From NCBI GenBank assembly GCA_022393335.1, contig JAJEKB010021827.1:1018366-1082365 (forward strand): a stretch of 64,000 nt of DNA, in the 5' to 3' direction. Shown here one piece after another: positions 37,222-50,100 of this stretch (its first letter is position 1; each line of letters begins with the position of its first letter). A program made the position numbers and the translations under genes. The notes under the pieces were generated by a model, which worked only from the letters and a program-made list of their open reading frames with translations, searched no databases and was not told where the DNA came from. The DNA comes from Macrotrachela quadricornifera. Lineage: Eukaryota > Rotifera > Eurotatoria > Philodinida > Philodinidae.

Positions 37222-39345
37222 ACTAATGTAATGAATAAATGAAAAAAAGATTTTTTACCGAATGGGTAGTGTTTTTATCTTATCAAATTATCTGAAAAGT
37301 TCATGGAACTGAACTTGAACTGTGCGTACAAAACGTGTAGTTTACAACATTGTACACAGCATGTATAATATTTATTTACCACCTCTACCTATGTTTGTAG
37401 ATGTTGATATTCATGACAAAAGGAACAAAAATTTTTCTCATCAAGCATTGACATAGGTATCAGCGAGAGGGCATTATGAGCAGTAAAAAACAACTTTTCA
37501 AAATGAATTTTTGCATAACAAAATTCCATGTCGATAAACAGAAAATCTGTTTGATGAAATAGGATAAGATAAAAAGAATGAATATGAGTGAGTATTTATG
37601 TGTTATTTTGATAAATAATACAATAATCATCTTTTAAAAAGACTGCTGTCTTTAGTACTTAATACGTATTAGAGAAAAATAATCACATTCTATCAGAACC
37701 TTGACTAATAGGCGTACATACAGAGATGCTATAAGAAAAAAAATATTTATCTTATATTAGTACATACAATATTAGTCGCGATTCATAGACTTTTTTATTT
37801 CGTAGTATGATTTTATTTAAATAAAAAACGTGCTAGGCAACAATAACAAAATAGAAATATTTAAAATAACGACTAACAGAAAATTTTTGTACCTTATTTT
37901 ATTTAATTCATGAAAAAAAGAGGGAGGAAAACATTTTTTTGTTTACATTTAATTACGGAAATTCTGAAAATCTGAAGTTCACCTATTTCCTGAATCTTAA
38001 TGACAAGTAAATAAGCATATGTTGTGCCTATTTCAGTTAATGTATATTTTTTTAATATATAATAGCATTGAGCACTATCTTTTCGGAAATCTTCAATTTA
38101 ACGATTGCTCGTATTGATTGTGGTAGACATCAGGAATACAATCACTAGTCAACAACATCAGTATTAATTGCTGATAAAGACTGAAATCGTCTCTTTCTTT
38201 CATATATGTGCCAAAATAGCAGAAAAGAATTTCTAGTTTTTGCATTAACACAATTCTTTACTGATATAAGTTCATGTTTGAAAGTATATTCTTCATCCGC
38301 GTGTAGATATTTTAAAATTAGCATCCAATTATTAATCAACAATTGAATTTCTCTAAATGTGTATCAAAGTAACGAGATTTTGGCAAAACATAGAACCAGA
38401 AAAAAGTTAAATAAAATTTTATTTTATTGCTTATTATCGTAGTTTATTATTACAATGAAAAAATTCTAAGTTATGCTCATCATTTCATATGAGGGGTAAA
38501 CATAAGGTTCATTCAATCGACAAACTTATAGAACAATATATTTCAAACAACACTACATAATCATGATATAGTGAATAGAATCTTGTGACTGTCTTTCTAA
38601 ACATTCTCATCCTCGATTTACCGTTAATTTTATTTTTGATAAAACTACCACTCGTTATCTGCTACTATATCGCATAATTGTTATATTGTCTGTTCAACTT
38701 TTCTTTTCTACCAAATGACATGTTTTTCTTATTAATACAAACACAATAGAATAATTTAAGGCAAAAATTTTTATGATAACATGTTTCAATGTTTTAATAT
38801 AGATCTTTTTCGACGTTACTTCTTTTCCATTTAATAGAATAAGCAATATCATTTAAAACTGAACAATTCAACGAATTTAAATATAGATTGTTTGCTTTTG
38901 ATAAGGATCTCTTTGAAATGACTACTCTAGTATTTAAATTCGATACAGTGTCAATAATTGATGTTCAAAATTTCATATCGTGGCTTGAGTAGAACTCAAA
39001 TATCACCTTGTTTAATACATTAATAGATTCTCTGAACACTTTTCTCTTCTGACATATTTATTTAGATGGAAATACAATTTTATGATACAATTCAAAAAGT
39101 TGATAAGTCACACATGATTTTCAAAAACCAAATCATCCGATATATGTGTCAAATCTTAAGAAAAACGCTGCATCAAAAAAAAAATTTCTTTAAAATACTT
39201 AACATCTTTCTTTATTGAAAGATCATGAAAAGCTAGTATTAACACATAACATATAAACTTTTATATTTTCTTTTTTTAAATATACACAATAACAGGGAAA
39301 AAAAACAAAGACAAATAGTTTATTTTTTTATATTTTTTATTTGAT
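37222..39345. other. 2.1 kb gene-free region
   Basis: About 37720-37930 is the downstream end of the duplicated block (compare 34660-34840). The rest is AT-rich; the open frame at 38145 (minus) is not supported by a motif or splice sites. The last part, near 39300, should be the 3' UTR of SF3A3. Confidence 0.4.
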
Positions 39346-41655
39346 TTATAAAAGACCTTGTTTTCGAAGATCATCATATGTTCGTTTATTAACAACGTTT
39401 CCCATTGAATCTTCAAATTCTTCCTAAAATAAAAATTATATATATATTTTAAATAAATATATAAATAAATTTAACAAACCTCCATTTCTGGTTTCCAACG
39501 TTCATCATCTTTATTATTTTTTAATTTATTCCATAATGATAAAGCATCTTCAATTGATATTATATTCGCAAAATGAGCTGTATTTGGTATACCTAAACAT
39601 CGCATACCATGTGCATGACGCCATTCCTAAATTAATATTATTATTATTATTTATTAATAAATTTATCTTTAAAATCTTACAGCAAAATGACGTTGAAATG
39701 CTTTTGGTCCACGATATGTATGATTTCCACATATTTCACAATTAAAATACATATTAAGACCATGTAATTTATAAAGCCAATAGGGAATTGGCTAATAAAA
39801 TAATAATAACAACTTTTTTTATTTTAAATAAATTAAATTTGTTTACTTACTTTTCCATCCCAACCAAGTGGTAAATTTTTTGGATTATAAATAAGACCAT
39901 CATCTTCTCGATCTGAATCATCATCTGATATATCTCCACTTATATCTTCAATTTCTTCTTCTTCACCAGCTCTTGCTTGTTTACGACGAACATTATCTAA
40001 TGTTGCTGAACGTTGTTCACTTAATAAATCAACAAGACGATAGATTTGTGCTTCCATTCCAGCTATTTCTTTATGTCGAACAGCTTCTTTACTAAAGAAA
40101 AGAAATTTATTCAAAAAAAAAACTAAAAATTCTATACTAACTTTCCACGTTTTGTTTTATTTATATCTTTCATAAATAATGATGGATCAAGGTCTTCAAC
40201 TGATTTATCTTTTGTTGCAAATAAACGTTTAGCACGTTCTTCTAATGTTCTATAATAAATGAATAATTATATAAAATAATAAAATCAAAAAAAATCTTTT
40301 ACCCTCCACATTTCATTCCAAGTGCTAATAAAGCAGATTTTAATCGATCAAGACCAACAGATGCCAATTCCTAAATAAATTGAATATAATACAATAAATT
40401 TTCACTTCAAAAAATACACTATTATTTATACAAAATCCAAAGTTTTCTCAATTTCATCTACTTACAATTCTATTCTAACTTTATTCGATGGAACAAAAAT
40501 TTTTCTATAAAATCGATCATTGTAAAAATTCATATTATCTTACCTCCCAAGATGAAAAACCACTAAGATCCAAAGGAGCTCCACCTTTAGCCAAAGCACC
40601 ACCTGTTTCTTTCTATTAAGAAATAAAAATATACACATATATATATTTATTTATCTTACCGGCCAACCAGGAAATATTCCTTGTTCCCATTTATTTTCAA
40701 AATCTTGTTTTACATTAATTAAATCTTTTTCAATATTAATTAAAGGTTTACAACGTTTAAGAAAATCCAATAGATAAGGAAATAAATGTTCAAATAAATA
40801 TTGTCGATATTCAGATGTTTTTCGATCTTTAGGAATTTCAAATAAACGATCAAATTTTTGTAAATATGTTAAATAATCTGACTTCTAAAAAACAAAATCA
40901 ACATATTTATTTAAATTAAAATGAAAAAAAACTATAATTTTTTTTCTGTAAAGTTTTACCTTTCCTTCAATTCCTTTAATATTTAAATAAACTTCATAAC
41001 ATTGATGTAAATCAAGAAATCGACCATAACCTTCTTCATCAGTAAAACTTGCTAACGCTAATTAAATAAAAATAATTTAAATATTTTATTTTTAAGAAAA
41101 TTTTCTTTTACCTAATGGTTCACCATCTTCAGTTTCTTGTAATTGTCTCATAAATTGTTCATATTCCATTGACATAGGAACGGCAACCTAAAAAATAAAA
41201 CTTAGAAAAAAGATTTTTTTTGTTGCTTGTAAACTAACTTCATCTGATGGATTTTTTGGATAATATTGACGAATATTTTTAAGTCGTAAATAAAATTCTG
41301 TAAATTCATTTGGACCAGATAATGCTTGAATTTCTTCTTTACGTGTTCCATCTTTATCTTCGTACATATCTTTCACACGACTTGATGTTTCAGTATAACG
41401 CTATATACAAAAAGAAAATATTTATGTTTTAAATAAAAATTATTCATTTACATCAAGTAATAATTTAACCATATGTTCAGAATTAATTTGTTCACGATGC
41501 TAAAAATAAAATTTAATAAAAAAAAAAGAAAAAAGATAATATATTCAACTAACTGTAGCTTTTTTACGTAACATTTCTTTTGTCATTGTATCCATTAATC
41601 GTTCACGTTCTTCATGATAACGACGTTGTTGTTCAAGAACTGATTCAATCGACAT
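39346..41655 (-). CDS. SF3A3: Splicing factor 3A subunit 3 (SF3a60 / Prp9 homologue)
   Basis: Thirteen exons on the minus strand: 41655-41554, 41499-41452, 41400-41239, 41187-41112, 41057-40960, 40884-40660, 40612-40544, 40370-40303, 40249-40142, 40091-39851, 39791-39681, 39626-39480 and 39423-39346. All phases close, giving 510 residues, against about 500 in human. The N-terminal block ([18 protein letters not shown]) and the SAP-like region ([20 protein letters not shown]) are present. An acidic linker precedes [20 protein letters not shown]. The C-terminal C2H2-type zinc finger ([18 protein letters not shown]) and the end ...[16 protein letters not shown] are highly conserved. It is a subunit of the SF3a complex of the U2 snRNP, needed for branch-site recognition. 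This is the most secure identification in the window. Confidence 0.97.
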
Positions 41656-42575
41656 AATGAACAATTTATCTTAAATTAAATAAATATTCAAATTTTTCTT
41701 TTTGACTATTTAAAGAAAAAAATGTAAAACAGAATTCGCAAAGACATGACTGTCTCTGAATGGACAGTGTACATTAATCAAAAAAGAACCTGACTCACTA
41801 ATTCAAAATAATAGACTGATGATAAAGTGTTGAAATCATGCTATTTTCGTACACTTTAATGATAATTTCCGAATACTGATTTGAAGAATGAAATAATACG
41901 CGAAGGTATATGTCAATAATGCAGTATTAGCTTTCCAGTGAAGATAAAGCTTAAACATTGTTCTATTATGACCGAAAAACAAAAATTTCTGATGGTACTA
42001 TACTATACAGAAAAATTTCATCTGTTGCCAGAGATTGGTTGTATTATATAAACCAATTATTTATTTATTTGATTATTTTAATAAACTAAAAAAATTCTAA
42101 TTAATATTTTACTATTTTATTGAAATTAAAAAATAATAAATCGTTACTATTTTTATATAGATGTCGCTAATTTTAATTTTTGAAAATTACTTGTCTTCTT
42201 ACTACAATGATACTTTTTAGAATTGAGTTTTTTTTTTTAATTAAATTTTTGTCATAGAAAAAAAAGTTTTTTAATAAAAAAAAAAACCATATTAATCATT
42301 ATAAAGGCTATTTAACATAAAGTCTACTATGCCGTCTGACCAATAATAATGATCAGAAGGAAAAGAAAAAATAATTTCTTTGTTTGACGTATCTATTCGT
42401 TCTTTCTCAAATGATCTACACACATAGTATATTACTTGTCGAACGAAAATAACGACATAAGTAAACTTGAAACCACATTTATTTTTATTCTTTATTTTAG
42501 ATTATAATAAATTGTAGTTCTTTTCTTTTCTGTTTTTTTCCTTCTTCTCCTTTTCTAACCAATAGATTATTAATC
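41656..42575. promoter_or_regulatory. Divergent promoter region, SF3A3 / acidic protein
   Basis: 920 bp between two divergent starts, both for nuclear proteins. T- and A-runs dominate. No TATA box or named factor site is certain. Immediately before the plus-strand start there is a pyrimidine-rich tract (42520-42560). Confidence 0.45.
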
Positions 42576-43309
42576 ATGTCGACAGAAACTGAAACTAAAG
42601 GCAAAAAAGTATAAGTTATTTTAATAATTTATATATTTAAAATAAATAATTTCTTTTTCTTTTCCAATTATTATTAGCGAACACATGATGAAGATGATGA
42701 ATCTAATGGTGATGTTGAAACAACAACAACAACAACAGGAAGTTCAAAAAAAAAAACAACACCAGTGAAGGCAGCAACGTCAACAACAAGAAATAAATCA
42801 GCCAATAATGATGATGATGAATCACCTGAAGATTTAAATGATGATGATTCAAATAGTGTTGAAGCTGGTGCTGCTTCAAGTAATGCTAAAGGTTCATCAA
42901 AACGAAATGGTAAAGCAACTTCGACTGCGGCTGCTGCTAGTGGTAATTATTCGTTTTTTTTTTTATTGATATTTTATATTAATTTATTATTATAGGTGAT
43001 GCAGATGAAGGTGACGAATATGATGAGGAAGACGACGACGAAAATTCTGATGAAGAAGGTTTGTTTATATTATAAAATATAAATTGAATTATTTTATTTT
43101 ATTCGTTTTTTTAATTATAAAGGACAAGGTGAAGGCAGTGAAGGAGAAAGTGAAGAAGGTTAGTATTATTATTATTATAATTTATGTATTTTTATGAATT
43201 AAATTATACTTTAGGTGGCAGCGATGTAGATGCCGGTGTTGATGAAGATGAATCGAAAGATGTTGGAGATGATGATGACGATGACGATGATGAAGAATCA
43301 AGAGAGTAA
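42576..43309 (+). CDS. Acidic prothymosin-like nuclear protein
   Basis: Five exons: 42576-42608, 42678-42942, 42996-43058, 43123-43158 and 43215-43309; 163 residues. The composition is low-complexity: the first half is Ser/Thr-rich with basic patches (GSSKKKTTPVK, SSKRNGK) and the second half is almost wholly Asp/Glu/Gly. This layout resembles prothymosin-alpha/parathymosin or histone-chaperone-like acidic proteins, but low-complexity sequence prevents a firm assignment. The last three introns are phase 1 and interrupt the same kind of codon context (GAAG|GT), and exons 3 and 4 (63 and 36 nt) look like duplicated acidic units. It probably acts in the nucleus; this is inference. Confidence 0.65.
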
Positions 43310-43850
43310 ATGTCTCTTTATCATCAGTATATATATTCACACACACACACATATTGACGTTTCTTTTCTCTTGCGTGTGACGTTCAACGTCTTTCTGTTT
43401 ATCACTACTGATGCCTGACTGATTATGTATCAGTAAAATTCAGTTTTGTAGGTATTAGATAGACGTTTTCTCTTTTTTTTTTTGTTTTTTTCCTTCTTTT
43501 TCTTGTTTGTCTACATGATTGTTGTGTAGTTTTCTTTTTGCTTATCTCTCATTTCATATATGTTTGTATTCTTCGTGTATTATATTTGGAAAAAACCAGA
43601 AAAAAAATGTTTATCTATTTGTCTTGTTAACAAATATACACGAAAGAATTGTGTTAATAAACAATTCATTTTTTTTTTGTTTGTTTCTTCAGCTTATTAA
43701 ATTGATAGATAATTATGTTCTTTTTGATTTATTATAAACTAATTTTCTGATCTGTTTAATTTATACAATTAAACAAGATTTAAACATATAAATTTCTCAT
43801 AATTATTGATTAATGAAGAAATAAAAGATAATAATAGACTAGTTATTATA

Positions 43851-43948
43851 ATTGAATGATCAGCTAAAATCGATAGTTAACCGTTCGAGTTACTACAATC
43901 AACGTAGTTAATCGATTTTATTTTATAATTTGATGCTTATCATTCAAT
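43851..43948. repeat. 98 bp imperfect palindrome
   Basis: The outer arms attgaatgat (43851-43860) and atcattcaat (43939-43948) are perfect complements. The inner arms aaaatcgatagttaac and gttaatcgatttt also pair, with a loop near 43885-43900. It is small enough to be a MITE or a cruciform-forming site; nothing more can be said. Confidence 0.45.
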
Positions 43949-44702
43949 CATTTTGTTCGACTAAACCTAAACAAGAAAACTTAATTTAATTTTCTAATAA
44001 AATCTTTACAGTTTAATTTTATATTGAAGTTAATCTAAAGAAAAAGAAAGGAGGAGAGGGTCGATAAGCGATGAAATCGGTCCCCTTGAGAAATTCAATT
44101 TCTTTTATATAAAACTATCATATAAGGTGCTTGAAATCGTTTACAAGTAGAATTGAATCGATTGCAGTTGTTTCAGCTGTGCTCAGGCCGCCTGAAATAG
44201 TGAAGAATTTTCATATATATACATAAAAAATCTAACGTTAATCAGATCGATTTTCATATGATTTTATAGCACTTGAAAGTACTACAAAACGATATAAAAA
44301 TATCCAAGTAAATTACTTGTCGATATCACTTCACACAACAAGGTACAAAAAATATCAAAGAAAAAATGTTGGTCATTTAGAGAAATTCAGTGAATACTGG
44401 TCCTAATACGTGATTTTGATCAATTTTGGCATATATTTGTTTAGTTTTTAGTTACAAAAAGTAGGATTTGGATAGAAACAAATACGTATTCTGGATCAAC
44501 ATACAAAACTGTTCAGATGTGTACCATTTTCAAACTCTGTCTTCGACTGTTTTACCGCTGCAAAAAATGTCTGTAGATCCCACCGGGGATGAGTTTAACA
44601 AAAATGAATTTCAACAAAACAGGGTTTTGTTCGTAAAAGTATGTACTATTTGGAATTCTAATATAATTTCACAGCCTTAGAATGTGTTTCTGACTATCAC
44701 TT

Positions 44703-44781
44703 ACCCAGAACGTGAATTACGACGTGGTGTATGACCGTACACTTGACACCTGTATTACGACCGTGCGTCTTCGACCTGGGT
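44703..44781. repeat. Short MITE, ACCCAG-ended CG-rich family, copy 1
   Basis: Starts acccagaacg and ends cgacctgggt, with inner tattacgaccgtg related to gaattacgacgtgg in reverse. CG dinucleotides are dense against an otherwise CG-poor background. The related sequences at 54930-54996, 59150-59320, 62225-62335 and 63860-63972 share gacctggg/cccag ends and cgtttacg/cgtatac words. Confidence 0.5.
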
Positions 44782-47168
44782 TGACTGCAATTAGTGATGA
44801 TTTCTTCAAAACAGCTGTTTAATTGCCTGTTACTATTAATTCCAATTCTAACCCTCGGTTTCTTTTGTTCAGGATGTTAAATATTTAGATGGAATTGGTT
44901 TTTCAATACACAATATATACCAAAATATTCTTGGAAACCTTTTTAGATATTTTACTGATAGAAATATTGATTTTCTAAGCGTTTTCCTGCAACTGTTGTA
45001 ATGAAAATAGATTCTAAATCATATGACAAAATAGTCACCGGAATATCAATATATTGATGATGATTAATTATCACAAACTGAAAAGATCGATATTGTTTAT
45101 TTTAAATTAAATAAAACAAAATTTAATATAGCATATTTTTTATTTATAAAATTTCTTAAGTTATTTTGTTCCATTTAAAATATGCATCTGCTTGACTAGT
45201 CAAACATTGTATTAGAATAATAAATATACATGAAACTAATTTTAAAATCTATGATTTTTCAAGCTTAATCTGAAATTTTTTTAAAGCCTATTTAAATAAT
45301 AATTAATATGTCTCGCTTGATCTATCATTTATATGACATTAGTAGATACCTCATGTGTAAAAATCGTACGATTTAAGCTATTTCCTATCAAAGATTGATG
45401 GAAGAAGATATTCATGAGATTTTATAATCTTGAACAATCAATAGTATATATATTATACATGGTATAAATATTTTTACGTAATGTTTCTCAGAATAATTAA
45501 GATTCATAGTATTGATAAGTACTTGATGAAAAAACTGATTAGTACATGAAACGGATTATTAATAAATAGTACAGTCAATACGCTTATAAATCAATGATCA
45601 TGTGTCATGTGCAAAGAATATGGATAATAATTTCAAAAAAAAAAGAATATAAAATTACATTTATGATATATAAATAGATAAATCGAATACAGGATTTATC
45701 AATATAGATTTCTATGATCATAACTCATCGAGTGTTTTTTCTTCTTTTCCTTTTAGTTTCGATTGATTTTTTTTTCTAATCAATTCAATAGTACATTAAT
45801 TTCCTGAATTGATATTATTTGTTTTTCCGACATCAAAATAATAAAAGACATTTTAATTATGATGATTTCTGACAATGACAACATGACAAAATATAATACA
45901 AACAAATTTGATTGATATATCCGAAATAATATTTCGGATATAAAATGGTATAATTATCTAGATAACATGATATGTTGTCAACAAAATTTAATGATTTGTA
46001 AAAAATTCATATTGGCATATATATTAATAGAAAATTTGTTTCTAATGTATTACTAAATAATTTATAGAATCGAATGGAATTAATAAACACATTTCTACAT
46101 GATATATTTATAGTATAGTAACAAAATTGATTGTTTCGTATTGCTTCTACATTTGATTTTAATTAAAAAAAACAAAAAGTAATTTTTTTTTCTTGTTGAT
46201 TGTTTATTTAAGATAGAAATTATTTTTATGAACACATGCGTATATAACAGAGACATATATCATAATATGAAAGTAAAAACCAAAATAACTTTGATTGACC
46301 TCTGTATATTTTTTTAGTGATGATTGAAATCATCAACCCCCACACAGATGCAATATGAATGCGATATTACTGCACACACATGGATTCTATTTCTCTCTTC
46401 TCTCTTTTTTTTTTCATTCGCCTTGATCTCGACTTCTCATGCAATGTCATTTATTGGCACAATTAACGCTATATCCATATGTTCTCTTAGTGGATATACT
46501 CGATAATAATTCAATATAAGTCAGACCAAAGGTCGACGCCTTTTTTTCTTGAACGGTTTATTATCTTTTTTTTTTTTATTCTCATTTGACATATCTAAAT
46601 ATGTATCGATATATATGTGATAACGATAAAAGCCAATATATTTTCCGTTTTGTCAAAATAAGAAAAAATCTTAAGGTGAACATTCTGTTTTCTGTTAGAT
46701 TACTTATTAATACAGTGATGTAATTATTATTATTTTTTTTCTATAAAAAATTATCCGCCTAGTCGTTCTTAATAATGAAGTAGAAAAGTTCATCCTTGTT
46801 ATTTCCATTAACATTTATTTTTCTTATTTTTTTTCCTCTCTATAAATTAAAAAAAAATGAATGATTCAACATTGTGCCTACGCATAAATGAAGGTCATAT
46901 GTTCATGTATAAATAAACTACAAGAGTAACTAACTCTCGTTTGTTTCTTTCTTTAATAGACGTCACTATTGATATATGTTTGTCTCTCTTTGTTGCTTTC
47001 GATGTATGTCGACACAACGAGTAGTAATTATGTTTATGAAGTATCTAGTTGTATATTGAACTATTTCTTGTTTGTGTCATCATTGTTGATTATTCTTATT
47101 CATATTGATGACATAGAAGAAAAATCGAATATGATTATTTATTTATTTATTTTGGAATATTATAGAAT

Positions 47169-50100
47169 ATGACTACGACAGATAACTGGATTAAATTATA
47201 TCGATGGTGGCAAGAACATTTAAAATCCCATTTTGTTTCATCATCAATAATTACCAATGAAAATTTATTAAATCGTCATCCTTCATTAAAATCATTTCAT
47301 TCAATGAATAATTCTCATTTAATTAAAATGAAAAAACGTTCTTCATATGGAGGAATTGATCAATGTCAATTTGATAATAATGATTTTCAAAATATACGAG
47401 ATAATATTCGTGAAAAAAATTCTCGTACAACACGATTAATATTAATCATAACAAAAAATAAAAGGTTAGTTTTATATGTGAAAGAAAAAAACATTCAATT
47501 TTTTTTTTTTTGTCTTTCTCATCTGTCAAATAGGAAAATTCATTGATGCTTTTAGTTTTCTTTCATTAAACGGACGTAAAATTTGAAGATAAAAAAGATT
47601 TCCTTTTTATAGATTACGAGTATGCCTCCTATCTTTATAGCGGAAATAGAAAAACATGACTTAGAAACGGCATTTCATTAAACATTTGGAATGATGAAAA
47701 TAAGATATATATATATTGTAAAATTGATAATTAGATGGACTTTATTGGTATGGTTCATTGATTGAAGTTATAATCTCAATGGTTTTATAGAACAAAAAAA
47801 GAGGATTATTATAATTAATATAATAAGATTTGCATGTTGTTAAGCAGAAAAAAAAGAAGGAAAATGCTTATTATAATTGGAAAATAGTAGAATTTTCTTC
47901 ATACTCAATCGATCATATATTTGATTTTATTTCTATCGAATATTGATAAAAATATTTTAATATTGTATCATACATTTAGATCTATTAATATTAGCTAGTT
48001 ATTCTTAGATAATCAAATATATATATATATATATAAATTCAACAGTTATGATATTAAGAATTTTTATTAGTTTTGCTAATTATGTAGATAGATAAATATC
48101 CTTGATCATAGGTCTAGCCACCGTTTGACTTTTATTTGTTTATGCACATGTTAAGATAGAACTTCTAATATGTCTACAAAATGGCACGTAACTATTTATC
48201 TGTCTGATTGATTGTCTATAGAATGACGCAATTGATGATTGAGAGTATATATTGCCTTGATAGAATGATAAAAAGAAATAAAACCTTGAATTATCGATAC
48301 AAATTGATGAATATATTATTATAATAAAGAAATATTCATGTATAGATTTTTTTTTAGATTTTATAATATAATAAAAAATAAACAATATTTTGAAAATATA
48401 TCATATAACTAATGAGAAAAAAATATTTTATATATAAATATACATATACATATGTTTGTTTTTTTAATAGTATAAATAACAAAAGATAACTAATCGATTG
48501 TTATTATGTTAACATTCATAGTTAACTATCCTATTGATATTGATAAACATTGACATTAGAATAGATTTTTTTATTTATTGATATTCTTCAGAATTTATTT
48601 TATTTATTATTATTATTATTATTTTTAATAAATATAAAGAGTAGGAAAAGTAAAACAATTCTAATAATGATAGATTGATGTTATGTAGGTGTTTAAGAAA
48701 AACTTGCATGTCAAACATGTACTTTTATCATAAAAGAAAAAAAAGAGAGAAAAGAGATTTATATAATAATATTATGAACTTATATTGTGTAAGAGATGGG
48801 TACTTTTCTTTCCTTATTTTGATCTTCAAACGGATTTCTTTTTTTTTTTTTTTCTTCTTGTCTCTCTGCTATACGAGCACATATATTATATCTATCATAA
48901 AACGAGAAAAAATTATTTCACGCTAAAACGCTCTTATCATTATATTCGTACTTATTTGTTATCTATCTATTAAAAATCAACTTGTTAATAATGATCGTTT
49001 CCTTATTAACATATGCATTTATATATATATGTCATTTTCTTAATCATGTAAATTTCTAAATGAACATCATTTTATTCGATGGATTTAACAACAAAAAGAA
49101 ATATATGATAATAAAGGAAAGATTTACTTGACAAAATCATTTCGAGATTTCGCGTTTATTATTTTTAAAAAACAAAATAATATGAATATGACAACTTCAT
49201 TGTCTAATGAGGTTGATTATAAAACAAAACGATGGACAAGTATGACTCGTTTTCGTCATCGATGTCGACAAATGTTAGATTCAACACGACAACATAGTAA
49301 TACAAGGTCAGTCTTTTTTTATTCATAATAGTTTAAAAATAAAAAAATGTTTTTTACACATAAAATGTATAATTTACTATTAAGAGGAAATTATAGAGGT
49401 ATGAAAAAATGACAGATGATTATATTACATAATTTCATTGAATATTTTTTCGATAATTTATCTCGCCTACGTTATAAACTTGTTGAATATAACACGGAAA
49501 TAATTATTTTTTCTTTTTTTTGTTTCCGTTAGATAATATTGAACTAATTTTCTTACTACAGTAACTTTTATAGATATACTTACTTGAAAATTGATTGAAT
49601 TAAGATTATTATTTATTGTTAATAAGTTAAAATATTTCTTCATAAAAATAAATATTTATTTGAATATAGTTTATTTTTATGATTAATTGTTGATTTAATC
49701 AGGTAGAAATATATATTAATATTGATTAGTAGATTAATGATGTATCTTTCTTTTCGTATTAATTCACCTTCAATAAACATAAATATATCTTTTTTTTTTA
49801 AGACGTCAATTTCGAAAAGCAACAACATGTGATGTATCATCTGAAGGAATTTTACCAGATGAAAATAATTTAAAAGAATCAAAAGTAAAATCAATGAATA
49901 AAATACGTCAAAATAATTCTCGACGATTTTCTCTTGTTAAATTTGAATTACCAAGTATAAATTCAAATGGAACAAAAAGTGAAGAAAAAAAAATAATAAT
50001 AATATCTTCTTTTATTTTTATTTTATTTATAAAGATGAACAAAAATTATCAGTACCATCTACTAGTCCTAATCTTATACAAAAATTACTTTTTCGACAAT

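Larger units (their letters stand above)
43310..47168. other. 3.9 kb gene-free region
   Basis: Begins with the 3' UTR of the acidic protein ((ca)n tract at about 43338-43350; T-rich). It contains a palindrome (43851-43948) and a short CG-rich MITE (44703-44781). 46200-47168 must include the promoter of the first ANKFN1-like exon. Open frames at 44468, 46324 and 46969 show no motif and no splice context. Confidence 0.4.
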
